DNA of 64,000 nucleotides, taken from contig NZ_JXCA02000016.1 of the NCBI RefSeq assembly GCF_000828085.3, positions 1 through 64,000 on the forward strand, read 5' to 3'. Under the pieces are notes generated by a model. That model was not told the DNA's origin. It saw only the letters and a program-made list of their open reading frames with translations, and made no database searches. Positions 45,895 through 55,492 of the stretch are shown in pieces. Source of the DNA: Scytonema tolypothrichoides VB-61278 (GTDB lineage Bacteria; Cyanobacteriota; Cyanobacteriia; Cyanobacteriales; Nostocaceae). A program made the position numbers and the translations under genes. Every line of letters begins with the position of its first letter. Within the stretch, counting starts at the first letter, position 1.

Positions 45895-47616
45895 ATGGAA
45901 GCCTTTGGTCATCTTTACATACCTATGCCGAGGGGTACGCTTTTTCGAGATAACTTCTATGTCGTTGATGCAGAACTTTATACTTCTCACTATGCTGGAC
46001 TTGGCATATCTAGCCCTGTCATCAGAGCTTATAAACCTTTGCAACATTCTAACAGTCGGGATGTAACCCAAATTCTAAAAGTTCTGCAAGCTCCTTCAGC
46101 ACTTGCTAAAGTCTTCTGTGGTATTTGGGAACGCTTTGATCGACAATTTAAAGATCCGAAAAAACTTGAAGATGTTTGGCCTATAACCGTCGCCAAGAAC
46201 CCACATGACTTTGCTTCTGTAGAGAGTACTAAAAGGATTGTGCTCAGAAGCGAAGAAAATAATAGACAAAATAAGCTGATTGTTCAAGAAGCACAAGAGT
46301 CTTTTCGCATTGTTCGAGCTGCATTCAGTGAGGACTTAACTCATTTATCGACTTACTTAAATCTTCTTAAACGTAGTAACAAATTTTGTGTAGAAATTAA
46401 CTTACCTAATCCTCAGTCACTCCAGGATGCTTGTAAGAAAGAATTACACGAAATTCGTAATCTTGAAAGAGATCATCGTATTCTAAGTGCACTAGAGAGT
46501 CATTATGACTTTCAAGCACGTAGCAAGTATCTTGATGATAGTTGGGCGAATTTTGCACGTGCTACTGTTGATAGTCTTTGTGCTATCCGTGCAGTAGAAA
46601 TGTTTTTTCAGGAAAGCCATAATGAACATGACCAAAGCCGATTTACACTGAAGCTCTTCCAAGGTCCTCCAACATTTAGGGGTACAATCAGTGATCGGGA
46701 AATCGCCTATGTAAACACTGCGCCTTGGCAACCGGGAATGATGGGTGTTCTCCATGTTCACAGGTTCTCTGAGGTATCTCAACCCTACTGGAGAAAAATA
46801 CGGAAAAATTTTGCACAGGAAATAGAATCTATGCATCCCATAGAATTTAAGTTTTCTGATGCGATTGCGTTGCTGGAGGATGCAGCTATTGAAGCCATTC
46901 ATAAAGCGCAAATACGGAGTGACAAGGGCAAGGCAGATCTTAGTGATCTGAGGAACTTCATCCAATCTGTTCGCATGGTAAAAACTAGTCAAGAAAAAGA
47001 TATTGCACAATCTTTTGATACACTAAGGGAATTACGCGAGGTCACAAGAGATACATTTAGGGAGGTCTTCTATGGACTAGATCAAAATATATCAAAAGCC
47101 ATAGTGAGTGCCTTAAAACCATTAGCGGCAAGAACAGCTATTCAAAATAAGGCAGTTGACCCACTTTCGCAACTATTTGATAGATTAGAAGAAATTCTTT
47201 GTATTATTCAAGCCATGCCGGAACAAGCGAAGTATAACTTCCCAAATGCTGACAGAGTTCAGATTTTTGAGAAAGTTGAAACTTATATCGATCAAGTTGA
47301 AACATACATCCAAGATGATAAAGCTATAGATCCAGACGTCAAGCAAGCTCTGGATGATTTGAAGAAAATGATTACAGACTTGCAGCAGAGACATCCCCAG
47401 GCAACGGAAGAGGAAGCTACTGCTATTGTTGAAGCAGAGTTTGAAGAAATTAAACATTCCCAACCCCAGCGCTGGGAGAATCTCCGAAGCCTGAAACGGC
47501 TATGGAATGGTGTAAAACAAGGTTCCCTCAAGGTTGGGGAGCATTTTGCTGAGGAAACGCCTTGGGGTAAGGGAGTAATTGGTTTTCTTGAGGGTGTGAT
47601 GAATGAAGTGGAATAG
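45895..47616 (+). CDS. Unrecognised 573-residue protein with a cyanobacterial effector-associated-type C terminus
   Basis: The first 110 residues (GHLYIPMPRGTLFRDNFYVV) match nothing I know. Residues 110-250 are helical. A short beta-rich piece follows (FRGTISDREIAYVNTAPWQP near 263-285). The last 110 residues, DPDVKQALDDLKKMITDLQQ to HFAEETPWGKGVIGFLEGVM, form the helical module seen at the ends of many cyanobacterial signalling and conflict proteins (with pentapeptide, NACHT or caspase domains). There are no spans or signal. It overlaps the next gene by 14 bases, so the two are translationally coupled. Confidence 0.6.
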   Translation: MEAFGHLYIPMPRGTLFRDNFYVVDAELYTSHYAGLGISSPVIRAYKPLQHSNSRDVTQILKVLQAPSALAKVFCGIWERFDRQFKDPKKLEDVWPITVAKNPHDFASVESTKRIVLRSEENNRQNKLIVQEAQESFRIVRAAFSEDLTHLSTYLNLLKRSNKFCVEINLPNPQSLQDACKKELHEIRNLERDHRILSALESHYDFQARSKYLDDSWANFARATVDSLCAIRAVEMFFQESHNEHDQSRFTLKLFQGPPTFRGTISDREIAYVNTAPWQPGMMGVLHVHRFSEVSQPYWRKIRKNFAQEIESMHPIEFKFSDAIALLEDAAIEAIHKAQIRSDKGKADLSDLRNFIQSVRMVKTSQEKDIAQSFDTLRELREVTRDTFREVFYGLDQNISKAIVSALKPLAARTAIQNKAVDPLSQLFDRLEEILCIIQAMPEQAKYNFPNADRVQIFEKVETYIDQVETYIQDDKAIDPDVKQALDDLKKMITDLQQRHPQATEEEATAIVEAEFEEIKHSQPQRWENLRSLKRLWNGVKQGSLKVGEHFAEETPWGKGVIGFLEGVMNEVE

Positions 47617-48319
47617 TGACAACGAAACCTTTGAGTCTAAAAAGAGTTGGGCTATAGGAACTACTGAAGACCGTAAGTATTGGAACCACAAGTATGAGAA
47701 TGCAAAAAGCTTTATGAAATCGAGGCTTTCTATTCCTGCTATTCTTATAGAAGTTGCTGCACAACATCCTCTCACAGATGGGGAAAAACCAAATGAAGAA
47801 TTTACTAGGCGTTTGCTTTTGGCTAAAAACCTTTATGAACAGGAGAGCAGCTTAGGGAAACGTGTGGAAGTTTATGTGCCAGGTAGTAGACACGTTTATG
47901 AAGGAGTTGCTGATAAGATTTCTTTAAGTGAAGCAGGTTCGAGATTTTTACAGCAGCAGGGAGTTCCTAGAGATATCATTCGTGGTCAAGATTTAAATAT
48001 TAAGTACAAAGGTGATAGAGGAGTATATAACTCAGCAGATGAATGCTTTGTTGCCTCATCTTATTTTAAGGATGAAAACTTTGGACATTTATTCAGCGTA
48101 CTCTCGCCAGTTCAAGTTTTTCGGAAGACAATTCACTATATTGAATTCGGAGTTCTTCCACTCAATTACACTGCACCAACGTCAAATACTTTTCATAATT
48201 ACATTGATGAAATATTTGAAGCAGTGCCCTATTCACTCTTCGTTGATCCTGATATGCAAAGTGAAAACTCAGTCCGAGCTAATGAGTTGAGATGCCAAAG
48301 AATGCCCAAAGATATATGA
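47603..48319 (+). CDS. Possible DUF218/YdcF-like protein, second gene of the cassette
   Basis: 238 residues from ATG 47603, inside the end of the previous gene. The order RRLLLAKNLYEQ, then FLQQQGVPRDIIRGQDL, then GVYNSADECFVASSYF and LSVLSPVQVFRKTIHYIEFG recalls the DUF218 (SanA/YdcF) fold, in which a Glu/Asn pair and a Thr-Ser-His/Arg motif line the active site; several of those positions are not conserved here. No membrane span, unlike SanA. If correct it would be a soluble, divergent nucleotide- or lipid-acting effector. Weak call. Confidence 0.45.
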   Translation: MKWNSDNETFESKKSWAIGTTEDRKYWNHKYENAKSFMKSRLSIPAILIEVAAQHPLTDGEKPNEEFTRRLLLAKNLYEQESSLGKRVEVYVPGSRHVYEGVADKISLSEAGSRFLQQQGVPRDIIRGQDLNIKYKGDRGVYNSADECFVASSYFKDENFGHLFSVLSPVQVFRKTIHYIEFGVLPLNYTAPTSNTFHNYIDEIFEAVPYSLFVDPDMQSENSVRANELRCQRMPKDI

Positions 48320-48987
48320 CAATTTATCATCCTCAATGAGAAATTTATAAACTGAAATTTTGTGCTTTTGAACCTAAAGTTTCATGTTTTAAGCTTGAAG
48401 TTAAGAATTCTGAACTCGGATGATGAATCTCAAAGCTGGAAACATGAACTTTTGAGGTTGAATGATGATGTTGTAAAGGCGATAGCCGACCTAAACTTTG
48501 TCAAAATATGAAAGGCGATGCTTTGGAGGAACCACCTAAAGGGCAATGCTGCAAAGCAGCCGCTACGCGATCGCCACTCCTGGTGATACGAATTCTCACT
48601 TAGCCTATCTCATTCAAGTTAGCTTTTCCTAAAAAGATGATGGGGGCAATTCCTGCTAATCAGAATTGTGGTTATTTTTTGTCTATAAAGTAGACATTTA
48701 ACACTTATCAGTTATCAGTTATCACGTAAGTAGATAGGCGTAATTAAATATAAGATAAGACCTCACCCTCAATCCCTCTCCTTGGTAAGGAGAGGGAAGC
48801 GGTCGGCAGGGTGAGGTTTAATATTTAATTTGATCCACTTACTTACCAGCCGCAGTTATCAGTTACCAGTTATCAGGGGGTCAAGAAATCGCTGACTCTG
48901 TTCACTGCGGCTGGTACTGTTCACTGATTAAGTATTATGCCTTCACGCGATATTTACTGGAGTTTAGACTAACTCCAGCTTAGACTA
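48320..48987. other. Gap after the two-gene cassette, repeats only
   Basis: Holds degenerate TTGAGGTTGAA-type repeats (48340-48480), a GCGATGC...GCGATCGCC palindromic repeat (48518-48579), a CCTCACCC/GGGTGAGG inverted repeat around CCCTCTCCTTGGTAAGGAGA (48760-48818), and STRR units (48700-48730, 48848-48925). No gene. Confidence 0.6.
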
Positions 48988-49905
48988 TCATTTGTTCACT
49001 ACCCCAACGCCAGCCATATCCAAAATTGGCACAATCAAATCTTCCCGCTTCACCGCCATCATGTGCACACCCTGACACAATTGACGTGCGATTTGGACTT
49101 GTTCAGCAGCAATTTTCATCCCTTCCTCAAGCGGATCTTTTGCTTGCGCTAACCTATCAATTATGTGGTCAGGAATATTCACACCTGGTACACACCGATT
49201 GATAAACTGGGCATTTTTTGCTGATTTCAACAGAAAAATTCCTGCCAAAATTGGTTTATCACAGCCTGCGGCTATTTTGTCCATAAACTTTTCTAGCCGT
49301 TCAAAGTCTGTAATCAATTGACTTTGAAAAAACTGCGCACCCGCCGCTAATTTGCGTTCAAACCGACTTTGTAAACCAGACCAACTTGCACATTGCGGAT
49401 CGACTGCTGCACCAGGAAATAAGTCTAGCGCACCATCAGTCAGAGGTTTTTCGTTGCAGTCAACGCCTTGGTTGAGTTTGTGAATCAGTTGCAGCAACCG
49501 CACTCCTTCCAAATCAAACACACCTTTAGCGTCGGGATGGTCGCCTGCTTTCACAGGGTCACCAGTCAAAGCTAAGATGTTATGAATACCCAGAGCATGA
49601 GCGCCCATGAGGTCGGCTTGTATGGCAATACGGTTGCGATCGCGACAAGCAATCTGACAAATCGGCTCGATGCCATTTTGTAACAAAATTGCCGACGCCA
49701 CTAATGAACACATCCGTAGCACCGCGCGGCTACCATCAGTAATATTGACGGCATGAACCCTCCCCTTAAGAGTCGCCGCCATTGTTATCATGTGTTCTGG
49801 ATTACCGCCTTTCGGTGGTGCAACCTCGGCGGTAATCAGGAATTGACCAGCTTTTGCCGCTGTACGAAAAGAAGTTAAAGCTGTTGGATTTATCGTATCC
49901 AGCAT
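48988..49905 (-). CDS. metF: Methylenetetrahydrofolate reductase
   Basis: 305 residues from ATG 49905 (MLDTINPTALTSF); an in-frame start at 49977 adds 24 non-conserved residues. It reduces 5,10-methylene-THF to 5-methyl-THF for methionine synthesis with FAD. Conserved parts: EVAPPKGGNPEHM with the catalytic Glu, HAVNITDGSRAV, the flavin-site NILALTGDP, and GAQFFQSQLITD. The fold and length fit the bacterial family. Confidence 0.88.
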   Translation of the reverse strand: MLDTINPTALTSFRTAAKAGQFLITAEVAPPKGGNPEHMITMAATLKGRVHAVNITDGSRAVLRMCSLVASAILLQNGIEPICQIACRDRNRIAIQADLMGAHALGIHNILALTGDPVKAGDHPDAKGVFDLEGVRLLQLIHKLNQGVDCNEKPLTDGALDLFPGAAVDPQCASWSGLQSRFERKLAAGAQFFQSQLITDFERLEKFMDKIAAGCDKPILAGIFLLKSAKNAQFINRCVPGVNIPDHIIDRLAQAKDPLEEGMKIAAEQVQIARQLCQGVHMMAVKREDLIVPILDMAGVGVVNK

Positions 49906-50069
49906 AAAAAATGACCATTTCTGTCTAATGGTACAGCTATAACACAAGACAACCTGATGAGAAAACCTTATAAGCACCCTCGTTGAAAACTCTGCGGCTT
50001 TAGCCCAGACATAAAAACGGTTTCAGGCGTTTACGTCTGAGTAAGGCGTTTACCAATTGTTCACTGACA

Positions 50070-51367
50070 CTACAGTATTATGCATGCTGTGTTAGCATAA
50101 TACTGTAGTTGGTTAGGTCGAGCCAGTGATCATTTATGAATTTAAAGTCAAGGGTAAAGACAAGCAATATAGCGCGATAGACGACGCTATCCGTACCTCT
50201 CAATTCATTCAAAACAAATGTTTGCGTTATTGGATGGACGAGAAAGGCGCAGGAAAGTATGACCTTAATAAATACTGCGCTGTACTTGCTGCTGAATTTC
50301 CCTTCGCTGATGAACTCAATTCAATGGCTAGGCAATCTGCGGCTGAACGTGCATGGAGTGCGATTAGTAGATTTTACGATAACTGCAAAAAGAAAGTTAA
50401 GGGTAAAAAGGGCTTCCCAAGGTTTAAAAAACACTCTCGGTGTGTTGAATACAAGACCAGCGGCTGGAAACTTTCAAGTACTCGTAAAGCAATTACTTTC
50501 TCAGATAAAAAAGGAATAGGAACCCTGAAATTAAAGGGAACCTACGACCTTAACTACTACGACATCAAGCAGATTAAGCGTGTCCGGTTAGTGCGTCGTG
50601 CTGACGGGTACTATGCTCAATTTGCAGTTGATATTGATCTAAAAGTTGAAGCACAGCCAGTAGGTCAAGTAGTTGGTATTGATTTAGGATTAAAGTACTT
50701 CATTGCTGATAATATTGGCAATGTTGAACCATCTCCCCAGTTTTACCGCAAGTCAGAAAAACAGTTAAACCGCGCTAACCGCAAGAAATCCAAGAAGTAC
50801 GATAAGGCTAAGAAAACAGCTAATAAACCGCAGTCTAACAACTACCACAAAGCAAGAATAAGGTATGCTCGCAAGCATTTAGGAGTAAGTAGGCAGCGAA
50901 AAGAGTATTGCAAGAGATTAGCGTACTCCGTCATCCAATCTAACGATTTGGTAGCCTATGAAGACTTAAATGTGAAAGGCTTGGTACGTAACACGCAACT
51001 GGCAAAATCAATCAGTGATGCTGGCTGGTCTACATTCCGCAGTTGGTTAGAATACTTTGGTCATAAGTATGGGAAGGTTACAGTTGCTGTTTCTCCCCAT
51101 AACACATCCCAAAATTGCTCTAACTGTGGCAAGAAAGTGAAAAAGTCTCTGTCTACCAGGACTCACGTCTGCCCACATTGCGGGTATGTGGCAGACAGAG
51201 ACGTGAACGCCAGCATCAACATCTTGAGATTAGGTCTCAGTACCGTGGGGCACACGGGAACTTACGCTTGGGGAGATTTGCCCTCTTGGGCAGTTGGGGC
51301 AACCCTGCTGTCTAATGGCGAGTCAACGAACCAAGAATCCCCGCTGCTTTAGCACGGGGAGTGTCAA
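50070..51367 (+). mobile_element. tnpB-only IS200/IS605-type element
   Basis: The left side has a strong hairpin, CTACAGTATTATGC (50070-50083) with GCATAATACTGTAG (50095-50108), just before tnpB. The right end has CCCCG-CTGCTTTAGCA-CGGGG (51339-51359) followed by AGTGTCAA, the usual shape of IS605-family right ends. No tnpA. The guide RNA (omega-RNA) would span the 3' part of tnpB and this hairpin, with its guide in the adjoining trpS 3' end. Confidence 0.7.
50126..51352 (+). CDS. tnpB: TnpB RNA-guided endonuclease
   Basis: 408 residues from GTG 50126. The RuvC-like triad is intact: Asp in GIDLGLKYF, Glu in VAYEDLNVKG, Asp in YVADRDVNASIN. A zinc finger lies between the last two (CSNCGKKVKKS, CPHCGY). 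TnpB cuts DNA under guidance of an RNA from the element's right end and helps the element persist; it is the ancestor of Cas12. The stop codon lies within the loop of the right-end hairpin. Intact and probably active. Confidence 0.9.
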   Translation: MIIYEFKVKGKDKQYSAIDDAIRTSQFIQNKCLRYWMDEKGAGKYDLNKYCAVLAAEFPFADELNSMARQSAAERAWSAISRFYDNCKKKVKGKKGFPRFKKHSRCVEYKTSGWKLSSTRKAITFSDKKGIGTLKLKGTYDLNYYDIKQIKRVRLVRRADGYYAQFAVDIDLKVEAQPVGQVVGIDLGLKYFIADNIGNVEPSPQFYRKSEKQLNRANRKKSKKYDKAKKTANKPQSNNYHKARIRYARKHLGVSRQRKEYCKRLAYSVIQSNDLVAYEDLNVKGLVRNTQLAKSISDAGWSTFRSWLEYFGHKYGKVTVAVSPHNTSQNCSNCGKKVKKSLSTRTHVCPHCGYVADRDVNASINILRLGLSTVGHTGTYAWGDLPSWAVGATLLSNGESTNQESPLL

Positions 51368-52383
51368 AGGGGTATAGAGTAACCCATCGCAGCTTTGACT
51401 TGATTGAGAGTTTGGTTGGCGATCGCCTCTGCTTTGTGCTTTCCATGCCGCAACACAGACTCCAGATAACCTTTGTCGTTCATCACCTCTTGATATTTTT
51501 CTTGGATAGGTTTAAGGGCTTCAATTGTCGTATCCGTTAACAAAGGTTTAAATTGTCCCCAGCCCATATCTTGACACTCAGCCGCTACCTCTTCCTTCGT
51601 TTTTCCAGAAAGCAGCATATACAGTGTTAACAAATTGTTACTTTCTGGACGTTCTGGGTTGTCAAACTCCAAACCGCGAATCGGATCAGTTTTGCAGCGC
51701 TTAATTTTTTTTGTAATCTCATCAGGTGAATCTAGCAAGTTGATGCGACTCAACTCAGACGGATCGGACTTGGACATTTTCTTCGTACCATCCGTTAAAC
51801 TCATCACCCTTGCACCTTCTTTGCGGATTAAAGGTTCTGGTAACTTCAGTACTGGCTGATTTGGTTTGGCAAATTGGTGATTAAATCTGTTGACAATATC
51901 TCGCGTCAGTTCCAAATGTTGCTTTTGATCTTCACCCACAGGCACTTTATCTGGTTGATAAAGCAAAATATCAGATGCCATCAGCACTGGGTAGTCCAAT
52001 AAGCCAACATTCACATTTTCTCCTTGTTTGACTGCTTTTTCCTTGAACTGGATCATGTCTTGCAGCCAATTGAGGGGCGTGATGCAGTTAAACAACCAAG
52101 TCAGTTCACTGTGGGCAGAAACATGAGATTGCACAAAGATAGTAGAGTGGTTGAGATCAAGTCCGCAAGCCAGATATAAAGTAGCTAGAGTGTAGGTATT
52201 AGCTGCCAGCGTTGCTGGTTCGTGGGGCACAGTAATCGCGTGTAAATCAGCTATGAAGAGAAAATTTTCATATTGGCTTTGGATTTCTACCCAGTTGCGA
52301 ATTGCACCCAAGTAGTTGCCTAAATGTAAATTGCCTGTTGGTTGAACTCCGGAAAGAACTCGTTGCCTACCCATAAACTCCAA
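51364..52383 (-). CDS. trpS: Tryptophanyl-tRNA synthetase
   Basis: 339 residues (ATG 52374 gives 336 residues). Class I signatures: HLGNYLG (HIGH-like) near residue 20 and KMSKSDPSELS near 200. It charges tRNA-Trp in the cytoplasm. Its TGA stop (51364-51366) lies inside the AGTGTCAA end of the tnpB element, so the insertion sits at the very end of the gene and supplies the stop; the C-terminal residues look normal otherwise. Confidence 0.93.
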   Translation of the reverse strand: MEFMGRQRVLSGVQPTGNLHLGNYLGAIRNWVEIQSQYENFLFIADLHAITVPHEPATLAANTYTLATLYLACGLDLNHSTIFVQSHVSAHSELTWLFNCITPLNWLQDMIQFKEKAVKQGENVNVGLLDYPVLMASDILLYQPDKVPVGEDQKQHLELTRDIVNRFNHQFAKPNQPVLKLPEPLIRKEGARVMSLTDGTKKMSKSDPSELSRINLLDSPDEITKKIKRCKTDPIRGLEFDNPERPESNNLLTLYMLLSGKTKEEVAAECQDMGWGQFKPLLTDTTIEALKPIQEKYQEVMNDKGYLESVLRHGKHKAEAIANQTLNQVKAAMGYSIPL

Positions 52384-52546
52384 TTATAGTATTTTTAAAT
52401 CCGACAATAGCGGCTTTACAGCATGACTTCCATTGTTGCAGAAATTTTTTGACATTTCTTTATATTTCACGCAAATATAGGCAACGGTTGTTCTGGATGT
52501 TTGATATGTTGCGTTATTAACTTGTTAAGATGATCTTGACTGTACA

Positions 52547-53879
52547 GTGACTCAAAGCAAACTATCACTGACCACCATTAGAAGCATGAAGCATCTGTCG
52601 GACTACAACTTCTTTGACCCTGAACTGCTTGTGTGCCCTTATGAATTCTACAAGTTAGCACAGGAGCAAGCACCAATTATGGAGCTACCTAGTCCCAATA
52701 CTGACGCTAAGCTCTTCCTCGTTACGCGCTATGACTTGGTGATAGAAATTCTTAAAAATACAAAAGTCTTCTCTAGTAATTTCTCTACTTTACTGGCTGG
52801 CAAAGAAGAACAGGATCCCCAGTTGCAGAAAATTTCTGCTCAAGGCTGGCCTCAGATGAACACCTTGCTGACGGCAGATCCGCCAGAACACGAGCGATTC
52901 CGAACACTGGTGAATAAGGCATTCAGCTCGTCGCGTGTCAACAAAATGCATGACTTGATTGAGCAGATTGTTGATGAACTCATTGACAGTTTCATCGATA
53001 AGAGCAAGTGTGAGTTTGTCAGTGAGTTTGCCGTACCCTTACCGCTCAAAGTTATTGCTCAGCAGTTAGGTGTGCCGCAGGCAGATCTGCCAAAGTTCAA
53101 ACAATGGTCTGATTCTTTTATTGCGCGCCTAAGCCATATGCTCTCTAGAGAGCAGGAGATCGAGTGTGCTAAAGATGTGCTTGCTTTCCAGCATTATTTT
53201 CATGATGTCATAGAGTCACGCCGAAAACAGCCTCAGGATGATTTGATCACAGACTTGGTACAGGCGGAGGTGGCTTTTGAGCGATCGCTCGACACTGCTG
53301 AACTGCTGAGTATAATTCAGCAAATACTAGTGGCAGGCAATGAGACTGTTACTAGTGCGATCTGCCGAAGGCAGCAGCGAAGCTATCGCAGGTGGGATGT
53401 TGTTGCTGACAAAGAATCCCCAGCAGATGAAGTTGCTACAAACAGATCTTTCCCAGGTAGAGAACTTTGTTGAAGAAGTTCTACGAATGGAAAGTCCGAC
53501 TGCGGGGATGTGGCGAGTTGTGACGCAAGATACAAAACTAGAAGACGTTGATCTCAAAGCTGGGTCTTTGGTCATGATCCGCTTCGATGCTTCTAACCGC
53601 GACCCCATAAAATTTCCAGAGGGTGAGCGTTTCGACGTGCGCCGCCATAATGCCAGTAACCACCTATCTTTTGGTTATGGCATTCATTATTGTTTGGGCG
53701 CTATGCTTGCTGGCAAGGAAATGCAGATCGCCTATGAGCGGTTGCTGCTACGGATTAAGAACATCCGCTTGGCACAAGATGATTACCAGTACTTGCCGAA
53801 CATACTCATGCGGGGACTTAAGCACCTCTATATTGAGTTCGACAAGGTAGCAGTTGAACAAAGTGAAACCCAACATTAA
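52547..53879 (+). pseudogene. Cytochrome P450 gene disrupted by a 25-bp small dispersed repeat
   Basis: From GTG 52547 (or ATG 52586) the P450 fold runs in frame to LVAGNETVTSAI, the oxygen-binding I helix. There 25 bases are inserted (53363-53387), shifting the frame to an early stop at 53473. The rest follows in another frame: AGGMLLLTKNPQQ, the ExxR motif EEVLRMES, and the heme loop FGYGIHYCLGA, ending at 53879. Deleting the 25 bases restores a 435-residue P450 with no other defect. A soluble bacterial-class monooxygenase; substrate unknown. Confidence 0.85.
53363..53387. repeat. 25-bp small dispersed repeat inserted in a HIP1 site
   Basis: TGCCGAAGGCAGCAGCGAAG plus CTATC sits between GCGATC (53357-53362) and GC (53388-53389). 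Without it the site reads GCGATCGC, the HIP1 octamer. An identical 25-mer is at 45662-45686. Confidence 0.85.
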
Positions 53880-53950
53880 AATGAGTTTTGTAATGAGTCT
53901 ATTTTTTCATCTGTCTACAGAATGAAAAACAAAAACATTTTTTCTTGATT

Positions 53951-54238
53951 CTATTTTTGTTGAAGCCATTCAATCAAGGGTCTTAGCGTTCCCGGTAGCG
54001 CAGCTTCACTCACCGTGACTGTGTGTTCTCTTCCTTCCTCTTCTATTGTTAGCTTGTACTGAAAGCGGTCAGGTTGTGTCGCAGAAGCTGTGATCTTTTC
54101 GGGTAGATTGAAGAAATCTGCGGCTTCTACTAATCGCGGTAGTTGATCAGCTTCATTTGCCGCAATGTTTGCCGTATCTACAGTTTTTTTTCTACTTATC
54201 CCTGCAAAACCACCCGTGCGTTCAAATGATATCCGCAT
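53951..54238 (-). CDS. Emfourin-like inhibitor of M4 proteases
   Basis: 95 residues. MRISFERTGGFAGISRK matches the first strands of emfourin (M4in), the small protein that blocks protealysin-like metalloproteases. The C terminus (GREHTVTVSEAALPGTLRPL) forms the expected strand-turn-helix. It is cytoplasmic, with no signal. It lies 174 bases downstream of the M4 protease gene on the same strand, as in known protealysin-emfourin operons. Confidence 0.75.
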   Translation of the reverse strand: MRISFERTGGFAGISRKKTVDTANIAANEADQLPRLVEAADFFNLPEKITASATQPDRFQYKLTIEEEGREHTVTVSEAALPGTLRPLIEWLQQK

Positions 54239-54412
54239 TTTCTTGCTCTCCGTCTTGCTATGTCTTGCAAGAATGAATAAAAACTGGGAGGGTCATAACA
54301 TATTTCCCAGTTTATCAAGAAAGATAACAGTCAATGATGAGTTATCATTCATTACAACAGTCAACAGTTATCAAGCAACTGTTAAAACTTTGATGATTCA
54401 TAATTCATCCTC

Positions 54413-55492
54413 TTAGAGAACTCCTACTTTTTGCCAAGCATTTTGCACTGCTTTTTGTTCTTTACTTCCTTGATCGTAAAGTTCTCCAGCAACTTTGATA
54501 GTGATATTAGCAGCCTGTTTAAAATTGGCTTTGGATTTTAGGCGATCGCGTAAAGTAATGTACCAGATTTTCCCAGCTTTTTCCCAGGCATAGCCGCCAA
54601 TTTCCACCGCCGCTAGATAAAAGGCGTGATTGGGAATACCTGAGTTGATATGTACTCCGCCATTATCATCCGTACCAGTGTATTTGTTTTTCATATGCGC
54701 TGGTTGGGGGTCTTTGCCCAGTAGTGGATCATCATACGCTGTTCCAGGCGCTTTCATTGAGCGAATGCCAATGCCTTTTGTCTTGGGTGTCAATAGACCT
54801 TCCCCAATGATCCAGTCTGCCTGATCTGCGGTCTGATTTTTGACTCGCTGTTTGACAAGAGAGCCAAAAACATCAGAAAATGACTCATTGAGTGCCCCAG
54901 GTTCTTCAAAATAGATGAGACCAGCTTCATGCTGAGTCACCCCATGAGTTAACTCATGCCCGATGACATCTATAGATTTGGTAAAGCATTGAAATATTTC
55001 TCCGTCACCATCACCGTAAACCATTTGGTCGCCATTCCAAAAGGCGTTATCATATTTAACGTTGTAATGCACGGTAGAATCTAAACGCAGTCCCTTGTCA
55101 TCAACAGAATTGCGCTCAAAAACCTCTTTGAACAAGTCATAAGTTGCACCAGCCGCATCATAGGCTTCATTGACCGCCGTATCTTGACTTGGGGGATCGC
55201 CTTCTCCACGTACGAGTACGCCAGGAAGTTGTTCACTATTTTTCGCATCAAAGATAGTACGACGCTTCTGACCAGGAGAAACCGCAAAATTCACAGCACC
55301 TGCTACGTTCCGCCGTCCACGAAATTGTGCCGAAACATTTAATGTGCGAAACGCCCACTCACGCTGCTGTTGGTTACCATTCACTGCAACGTGTTCCAGC
55401 ATATGAGGTGGAACAATACAACAGATGGGGCATCTAGTGTCAAGTAGATGCTCACACTCAGACATAACAGATTTTTTCTTTTTTCGAGCCAT
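54413..55492 (-). CDS. Protealysin-like M4 metalloprotease
   Basis: 359 residues. The zinc site is HELTH near 178-182 with Glu in GALNESFSDVFG (about 198-206); the active-site His is in INSGIPNHAFYLA. The short propeptide carries IVPPHML, the protealysin-type PPxxML motif, and follows a Cys-rich start (CEHLLDTRCPICC) that could bind metal. There is no signal peptide, again like protealysin. Such proteases act in the cytoplasm or after non-classical export. The neighbouring emfourin gene should encode its inhibitor. Confidence 0.88.
   Translation of the reverse strand: MARKKKKSVMSECEHLLDTRCPICCIVPPHMLEHVAVNGNQQQREWAFRTLNVSAQFRGRRNVAGAVNFAVSPGQKRRTIFDAKNSEQLPGVLVRGEGDPPSQDTAVNEAYDAAGATYDLFKEVFERNSVDDKGLRLDSTVHYNVKYDNAFWNGDQMVYGDGDGEIFQCFTKSIDVIGHELTHGVTQHEAGLIYFEEPGALNESFSDVFGSLVKQRVKNQTADQADWIIGEGLLTPKTKGIGIRSMKAPGTAYDDPLLGKDPQPAHMKNKYTGTDDNGGVHINSGIPNHAFYLAAVEIGGYAWEKAGKIWYITLRDRLKSKANFKQAANITIKVAGELYDQGSKEQKAVQNAWQKVGVL

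Noticed and set aside
46492-47010. 172-codon minus-strand frame inside the 573-residue gene
   Set aside because: Cys/Phe/His-rich random composition, no start context; the plus-strand protein has normal composition and a recognisable C terminus.
50126-51352. TnpB as a Cas12 effector of a CRISPR system
   Set aside because: No array or cas genes; length, the single zinc finger and the right-end hairpin identify an IS605-family TnpB.
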